DNA of 11,721 bases from UMGS1387 sp045541355 (lineage in GTDB: Bacteria; Bacillota; Clostridia; Oscillospirales; CAG-382). Position 1 is the first letter of the stretch; each line of letters begins with the position of its first letter. The DNA lies in assembly GCA_045541355.1 (NCBI GenBank), contig JAZQIW010000010.1, forward strand, positions 1 through 11,721, read 5' to 3'. This document shows positions 7,148-11,721 of this stretch, piece by piece. The notes beneath the pieces were generated by a model. That model made no database searches. It saw only the letters and a program-made list of their open reading frames with translations, and had not been told where the DNA came from. A program made the position numbers and the translations under genes.

Positions 7148-10100
7148 ATGAAAAGAGCACTGTCAACAATTCTTTGTGTGATTCTTTGCTTTATGTGTAT
7201 TCTCAGCCTTACAATGTGTAAGAGCGAAGATACATTAAAGGCTTCAGAAAATGACTCGGTAAACGAAAGAAAGGTTAAGAATATAATCTTTCTGATACCC
7301 GATGGCGGCGGGTACGCACTTTATGATTTTGCAAATGACGTAAAGATAAGCGGTGGTCTCAGCGAGACACTTTATCCGAATAAAACACCTACCGATGAAG
7401 CTCCCATGTCTATGAGGGCACAGCACGCAGGTAGCATGATTACCCTTAACTACCAGCAAGCTCTTACTGACTCGGCTGCTGCCGGTACAGCAATGGCGAC
7501 AGGCAAAAAAACCGAAAACGGCAGAATAGGTGTTGACCATCTTAAAAGACCGAGAGCAACTATTCTTGAGGCTGCACAGTCAATCGGTATGGCAACGGGT
7601 CTTGTTTCTACATACGAATGGATGCACGCAACCCCTGCTTCTTTTTCTGCCCACACAATGAACAGGTCTGAGTATGATAATCTTTATGAGCAGATTCAGA
7701 ACCAAAAAATTGATGTCGTTCTCGGATCGGGTTACGGTGCTGTTGCACAGTATTCTGATATCGAAGAGGCGAGAGAACGCGGATATAAAATAGTTACCAA
7801 TAAAAAGGCACTTGATTTTGTCAAAGAGGGCGATAAGCTTTGGGGAGATATGTCAAATCCCTCTTCGCCCTATGATATAAACCTTGAACAGGGACAGGCT
7901 ACCCTTGCTGAAATGACTGCTGCTGCAATTAAAGCACTCAGCGGTGATGATGACGGCTTTTTCCTGATGGTTGAAGGCTCTAAGGTTGACACGGGCGGAC
8001 ATGCAAACGATGCACTTGTTTCTACAAGCGAATATCTTGCATTTGATGCTGCATTTAAGGTTGCACTTGATTTTGCGAAGGGAAGAACAGATACCGTTGT
8101 TATTGCGGCTCCCGACCATGATACCGGTGCAATGGATTATGCAGGAATAGAGGATCTTGAAAAGTCTGTTTCCATGATTATGAGCGGCAAGGATGATGAC
8201 GCGATTGGATGGGGAACGACCGGTCATTCCACCCAGAATGTCGGAGTTTGGATGTATGTGCCCGAAGGTGTTGATGTTATTGAGGGGTTAAATCCCGTTC
8301 TTGGTGACACACCCGAAAACAGAGAAAACTACGTGGTTGATAATACAGCACTTACCCCTTATCTTGCAAATCTTCTCGGCGTTGACCTTGATAAGCTGAC
8401 AGAGGAGCTGTTTGTTGATGTAACGGACTATGGTAAGTTTATTGAAATGTCAGGTAAGTTTGCTTTCAATAGCGGAAATAAGCATATTTTTAAGAATCAG
8501 TCTGTTTACTATGTTAACGGTGAAGTAAAAGACCTTGACGGAAAGGTTGCCTTTATGCTTGAAGACAGATTCTATGTTCCGAAGGAAGTTGTTGATGAAA
8601 AGGATTTTGAATTTGTAAATACAGGAGATGAAGGTATAACAGGCAGCGGTACTGAAAATGATCCTTATGTGATTGACGATGAGTGGGATTTTATTGAGTT
8701 TTCGTCTAATATTGAGCTTGGCAAAGATAACTATGAAGGAATGTATGTTGTTCAGGCAAGTAACCTTAATCTTGCAAATATGGAAGACTATAAGGGACTT
8801 GGCGGAAACCACACCTTCAAGGGAAACTATGATGGCAAGGGCTATATAATTGACGTAAATATTGACAGTGATGCTGACAGAACCTTGTTCGGTTATGTGG
8901 TTGGAAATGTCAAGAATGTAACTGTCAAGGGTAGCATTAAATGTGCATCTGTTGCAGGAGGTATAGCAAGAAGCGTTGGCGGAACGGGAAGCATAGAAAA
9001 CTGCGCTTGCTTTGCAGATGTATCAAGTGAGGGTGCGTTCAATGTAGGCGGAATTGCAGGCATAAGCCTCGGAAGAATATCTAACTGCTATTTTGCAGGA
9101 ACTCTTTCGGGAGAATCAAAGCTTTCACCTGTTGCGAATGTTATGAATGATAGTGCGGTGTTTGAGAATTGCTACTATTCAAATGTTGAATATGAGAGTG
9201 AATTAAATGCCGTGTATGTTACAGATGAGCAAGCGGAGGGTGAACTGATTGATAAGCTGAATAGTGCAAGAGCCGATGAGAGCTATTTTTATTGGCATAG
9301 CTCAAAGCAGGATGGATGTCCCGAGCTTTATATGCCCGCGCCTGTTGTTACGGGTGTTGTTGTAACTCCTGCTGAGATTTCGGTTTCAAAGAATGACGGT
9401 TATCAGCTTTCAGCATCTGTTGTGGGAGAATATAATCCTTCTCAGAAGGTTGTCTGGTCAATAGAGTCTTCCGAGGGCGAAGCTTTGAGCATTATACATG
9501 ATGACGGCTTTCTTGTTGTGTCGGGTGAAGAAAATGTCTCGGGCTTTACAGTGCTTGCAAAGTCTGCAATTGACGGAAGTGTAACAGGTATGTGTAAGGT
9601 AATGGTTACAGATGCAGTTGAAACTTCTGCAGACGGCTCGAGAGCAAGACCTTTTGTAATTTCAAATGAAGAGGATTTTGCAAAGCTCACAAGTGATATT
9701 CTTTCGGGCGACGGCAAGAACGGACTCTACTTTGTACAGACTGCCGACATTGATATGGCAGGCTTTGAAGGATATAATGGTCTTCCAAGTTCTACCTCCT
9801 TTGGCGGTATATATGACGGTGCAGGTCATACAATAAACCTTAGCATTGACTCAGATGGTGATAATAGCTTGTTTGGCTCAAGCAGAGGCGTAATTATGAA
9901 TGTTGCAACGACAGGTACCGTAAAGGGTGCAACAAGACCTGCCGGCATATGCAGGGCTGTAAGAGATAAGGGTGTGCTTGTAAACTGCTATTCTACTGTT
10001 GATATTCAGGGAGGAACCGAAGCTGCGGGTATTGCACGTTCGATATATCATGTTGCGGCTAACGTGTATTATAACGGTAATCTTGAATCCGAAGCCAAGT

Positions 10101-10342
10101 ATAAAATCGGTAATGCTGCCGACGATGATGACGGTTCTACGATTTTCAATGCCTTCTGTGTCGGCGAAGAGCTTTACAGAAGTAAAGATGTATCGGAGCT
10201 TACTGAACAGATGATTCATTCTGAGGAGCTTGTAAAGCTGCTAAATGACGGAATTAAGGATTCGGCAGAGCTTTCGGGTGTTCCCGCCTCAATGCTTTGC
10301 AGGTGGACACTTTCAAAGGATAATTGTGTTACATTTGAATAA
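7148..10342 (+). CDS. Secreted alkaline phosphatase with duplicated GLUG-like tail
   Basis: This is a PhoA-family phosphomonoesterase that should act outside the membrane, releasing phosphate from organic esters. The 1064 residues hold a signal peptide (1-24); the phosphatase domain (about 45-430) with Asp52 in IPDGGG, nucleophile Ser109 in TDSAAAG, MHATPA (a His-type metal-site variant), Glu276/Asp281/His285 in MVEGSKVDTGGH, Asp323-His324 in PDHDTG and His360 in TGHST, so it should be active; a short stretch like half a copper-amine-oxidase N-terminal domain (about 447-490); GLUG-like module A (about 499-700) with NVGGIAG and ISNCYFAGTL turns; a Big_2-like Ig domain (about 735-822); and module B (about 830-1010), homologous to A. 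There is no LPXTG or C-terminal membrane segment. Cys24 could be lipidated, but the lipobox LTMC has an odd Met. The ATG at 7148 is chosen because AGGAAAGGAAAG (7129-7140) precedes it and the signal peptide starts there; an in-frame ATG at 7049 would run through the post-murA hairpin. Plain PhoA-type enzymes are about 450-550 residues. Confidence 0.9.
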   Translation: MKRALSTILCVILCFMCILSLTMCKSEDTLKASENDSVNERKVKNIIFLIPDGGGYALYDFANDVKISGGLSETLYPNKTPTDEAPMSMRAQHAGSMITLNYQQALTDSAAAGTAMATGKKTENGRIGVDHLKRPRATILEAAQSIGMATGLVSTYEWMHATPASFSAHTMNRSEYDNLYEQIQNQKIDVVLGSGYGAVAQYSDIEEARERGYKIVTNKKALDFVKEGDKLWGDMSNPSSPYDINLEQGQATLAEMTAAAIKALSGDDDGFFLMVEGSKVDTGGHANDALVSTSEYLAFDAAFKVALDFAKGRTDTVVIAAPDHDTGAMDYAGIEDLEKSVSMIMSGKDDDAIGWGTTGHSTQNVGVWMYVPEGVDVIEGLNPVLGDTPENRENYVVDNTALTPYLANLLGVDLDKLTEELFVDVTDYGKFIEMSGKFAFNSGNKHIFKNQSVYYVNGEVKDLDGKVAFMLEDRFYVPKEVVDEKDFEFVNTGDEGITGSGTENDPYVIDDEWDFIEFSSNIELGKDNYEGMYVVQASNLNLANMEDYKGLGGNHTFKGNYDGKGYIIDVNIDSDADRTLFGYVVGNVKNVTVKGSIKCASVAGGIARSVGGTGSIENCACFADVSSEGAFNVGGIAGISLGRISNCYFAGTLSGESKLSPVANVMNDSAVFENCYYSNVEYESELNAVYVTDEQAEGELIDKLNSARADESYFYWHSSKQDGCPELYMPAPVVTGVVVTPAEISVSKNDGYQLSASVVGEYNPSQKVVWSIESSEGEALSIIHDDGFLVVSGEENVSGFTVLAKSAIDGSVTGMCKVMVTDAVETSADGSRARPFVISNEEDFAKLTSDILSGDGKNGLYFVQTADIDMAGFEGYNGLPSSTSFGGIYDGAGHTINLSIDSDGDNSLFGSSRGVIMNVATTGTVKGATRPAGICRAVRDKGVLVNCYSTVDIQGGTEAAGIARSIYHVAANVYYNGNLESEAKYKIGNAADDDDGSTIFNAFCVGEELYRSKDVSELTEQMIHSEELVKLLNDGIKDSAELSGVPASMLCRWTLSKDNCVTFE
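8732..8977 (+). repeat. Repeat module A core of the phosphatase tail (residues 529-610)
   Basis: First copy of a protein-level duplication. Aligned by hand without gaps to residues 857-938, 34 of 82 positions are identical, including IDSD.D..LFG, YDG.G and E.Y.GL. The DNA has diverged, so the duplication is old. It probably forms right-handed beta-helix or GLUG-type turns. Confidence 0.75.
9716..9961 (+). repeat. Repeat module B core of the phosphatase tail (residues 857-938)
   Basis: Second copy of the duplicated module, on the far side of the Ig-like domain. It keeps the IDSDGDNSLFG and NCYSTV elements. The order module-Ig-module suggests duplication of the repeat unit around an inserted or fused Big_2-like domain. 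Confidence 0.75.
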
Positions 10343-10357
10343 TTGCCATAGTAAATT

Positions 10358-10390
10358 TTCCCCAACGGCTTTGTCGTCGGGGAATTTTTT
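10358..10390 (+). terminator. Intrinsic terminator after the phosphatase gene
   Basis: TTCCCC (10358-10363) pairs with GGGGAA (10379-10384); after one A/C mismatch three further pairs close a 7-base loop; six T residues follow (10385-10390). It lies 15 bases past the stop codon, isolating rubrerythrin as its own unit. Confidence 0.85.
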
Positions 10391-10441
10391 ATATACTTTT
10401 GTACATACTATTCTTATATAAATCCAAGGAGAGGTATGTAA

Positions 10442-10975
10442 ATGGATATTACAAAATCAAAAACACGCGAAAATTTGGAAAAAGCCTTTGGCGGTGAATC
10501 ACAGGCGAGAAATAAGTATACTTACTTTGCAGAGGTTGCAGAAAGTGAAGGTTATCATCAGATTGCCGAGATTTTCAGAGTAACGGCAGAAAACGAAAAG
10601 ATGCACGCAAAGCTTTGGGCGGCAGAGCTTGGAAAAATCGGCGGAACTACCAATAACCTTAAAGCTGCGGCAGAGGGAGAGCATTGGGAATGGGCAGAAA
10701 TGTATGAGGATTTTGCAAAGACGGCAGAGGAGGAGGGCTTTACAAAGCTTGCGGAAAAGTTTAGACGTGTTGCAAGCGTAGAAAGAAGTCATGAAGAAAG
10801 ATTTCTTGCTCTTCTAAAGAATGTAGAAACAAATCAGGTATTCTCAAAGTGTGAGGAGACAATGTGGATTTGCCGTGTCTGCGGACATATAGAGATAGGA
10901 AAATCTGCACCCGAAATGTGCCCTGTTTGCTATCACTCGCAGAATTATTTTGAGGTGGAGAAAAAGAATTACTAA
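10442..10975 (+). CDS. rbr: Rubrerythrin
   Basis: Rubrerythrin is a cytoplasmic non-haem diiron peroxidase of anaerobes that reduces hydrogen peroxide, taking electrons through its rubredoxin site. The 177 residues show a ferritin-like four-helix bundle with diiron ligands Glu19, Glu52, His55 (ENEKMH), Glu80, Glu83, Glu114 and His117, then a C-terminal rubredoxin-like Fe(Cys)4 domain with Cys144/Cys147 and Cys160/Cys163 (CRVC and CPVC). All expected metal ligands are present, so it should be functional. AAGGAGAGG (10426-10434) is 7 bases before the ATG. It lies between two terminators and is probably monocistronic; a TATAAA at 10417-10422 is a possible -10 but has no good -35, and no PerR-type palindrome was seen. 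The AraC-type gene beyond it converges and need not regulate it. Confidence 0.96.
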   Translation: MDITKSKTRENLEKAFGGESQARNKYTYFAEVAESEGYHQIAEIFRVTAENEKMHAKLWAAELGKIGGTTNNLKAAAEGEHWEWAEMYEDFAKTAEEEGFTKLAEKFRRVASVERSHEERFLALLKNVETNQVFSKCEETMWICRVCGHIEIGKSAPEMCPVCYHSQNYFEVEKKNY

Positions 10976-10979
10976 AATA

Positions 10980-11009
10980 AAGGGACAAGCCGTAATGCTT
11001 GTCCTTTTT
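10980..11009 (+). terminator. Terminator between convergent genes, likely bidirectional
   Basis: GGACAAGC (10983-10990) pairs perfectly with GCTTGTCC (10997-11004) around the loop CGTAAT, with five T residues after it (11005-11009) for the plus strand. The minus strand reads CCCTTTATTTTAG beyond the same hairpin, T-rich enough to serve the AraC-type gene, whose stop is only 4 bases from the T-run. Confidence 0.85.
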
Positions 11010-11013
11010 GATA

Positions 11014-11721
11014 TTATAAACTTAATTTTGCTTTTACACTCTTTTGATACTTGGTAGGGGAAAGACCTGTTCTTTTTTTGAAAAGTCTGCAGAAATAGTG
11101 TACAGAAACAAACCCAAGCATGTCAGAGATTTCTGTAACGGATAAGTCATTTTGCCTCAGCAGCTTTTTCGCTTTGTCGATTCTCAGACCATGAACGAGT
11201 TCAAGAACGGTCTGACCGTAATTCTTTTTAAAATCCTTGCAAAGGCTTGTTTTGTTAGTTCCAAAAATAAAACAAAGATTATCAAGAGTTATGTTTTCGG
11301 TATAATGCTCTCCAATATATTGAAACACATTTTTCATGTTGTTTTCAATTTCGTTACCCGATTCATTCATGTTGTTTTCATTGTACAAAAAATCACGTAC
11401 AAGCATTATAAGAAAAGCTTCAAGAGTATTTTTTATCATCTGGTCGGCACCAAAGGGATATTCTTTACGCTTTTTCATAAAGGTTGTCTTTGGGATGTCA
11501 TATGGCGGTTCATAGATGCTCATACCTTCCTGCATAATTTTCGATAAAATTCTTTTGTGTTCGGTGGAAAGTGTTATCGGTGTTTTAGAAAATTCAATAA
11601 GCTCGGCACAATTACATTCAAAACCGATGATGATTATGTTCGGGGCGGTATCTCCGACGCCTTTCAGTGAATGTTTTTCGTTAGGCTGGTGTATAATCAG
11701 CTGATTAACTGATAATACACC
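11014..11721 (-). CDS. AraC-family transcriptional regulator, 5' end outside window
   Basis: This is a DNA-binding activator or repressor with an N-terminal cupin-like sensing domain and a C-terminal AraC/XylS double helix-turn-helix. About 235 residues are visible. The frame is open from base 11721 down through the ATG at 11533-11535, and the residues before that ATG (QLIIHQPNEKHSLKG, then NIIIIGFEC) match the end of the cupin domain of this family, so the ATG is internal and the true start lies right of the window. The C-terminal part shows the first HTH (TLDNLCFIFGTNKTSLCKDF) and the second HTH with family signature (SVTEISDMLGFVSVHYFCRLFKK then TGLSPTKYQ). The 100-residue C-terminal domain is complete. 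Its effector and targets are not visible; such regulators often control adjacent, divergently read sugar or surface genes beyond the window edge. Confidence 0.92.
   Translation of the reverse strand, partial: GVLSVNQLIIHQPNEKHSLKGVGDTAPNIIIIGFECNCAELIEFSKTPITLSTEHKRILSKIMQEGMSIYEPPYDIPKTTFMKKRKEYPFGADQMIKNTLEAFLIMLVRDFLYNENNMNESGNEIENNMKNVFQYIGEHYTENITLDNLCFIFGTNKTSLCKDFKKNYGQTVLELVHGLRIDKAKKLLRQNDLSVTEISDMLGFVSVHYFCRLFKKRTGLSPTKYQKSVKAKLSL

Noticed and set aside
10391..10425. PerR-like operator upstream of rubrerythrin
   Set aside because: The region is AT-rich but no TTATAAT-N-ATTATAA palindrome is present.
11152..11704. Plus-strand open frames opposite the AraC-type gene
   Set aside because: They are antisense to the conserved AraC domains and carry no ribosome binding sites or domain signals.

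Overview
The window reads as a chromosomal segment of a Gram-positive, moderately low-GC Firmicute, most likely class Clostridia (Oscillospiraceae/Ruminococcaceae-like). The reasons are strong GGAGG-type ribosome binding sites, a rubrerythrin, a YycH/YycI-type pair and a Lys/Glu/Pro-rich, then Asn/Phe-rich extension on IF-2. The genus cannot be fixed from this sequence. Nothing suggests a mobile element, phage, CRISPR array, tRNA or rRNA.

Layout. (1) 1-3248 is the end of a translation operon: infB (IF-2, 5' end outside the window) followed 20 bases later by rbfA. A hairpin with a T-rich tail at 3263-3310 closes it. (2) 3334-5636 holds two one-bp-overlapping genes for single-pass membrane proteins whose order, sizes and C-terminal patterns match YycH and YycI, the regulators of the essential WalK kinase. 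No walRK genes are visible here. (3) An extended -10 promoter in the 131-base gap leads to murA (5768-7045), first committed step of peptidoglycan synthesis, with its active-site residues intact. (4) After a small hairpin comes a large secreted enzyme (7148-10342): an alkaline phosphatase with a complete catalytic set, fused to a long non-catalytic tail. The tail is two homologous GLUG-like repeat modules separated by a bacterial Ig-like domain. It ends in a good intrinsic terminator. (5) Rubrerythrin (10442-10975) is a stand-alone oxidative-stress gene. It converges, across a hairpin that can serve both strands, with (6) an AraC-family regulator on the minus strand that runs off the right edge.

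How the genes relate. Blocks 2 and 3 share a cell-envelope theme (wall-stress signalling partners plus MurA). The phosphatase acts outside the membrane and may scavenge phosphate or bind a surface through its tail. The translation genes at the left and the redox and regulator genes at the right look like separate transcription units.

The most unusual item is the phosphatase tail with its internal duplication. The WalR/WalK-less YycHI-murA arrangement is the next most interesting. I found no clear evidence of a wholly new system; most of the window is well-understood housekeeping sequence.
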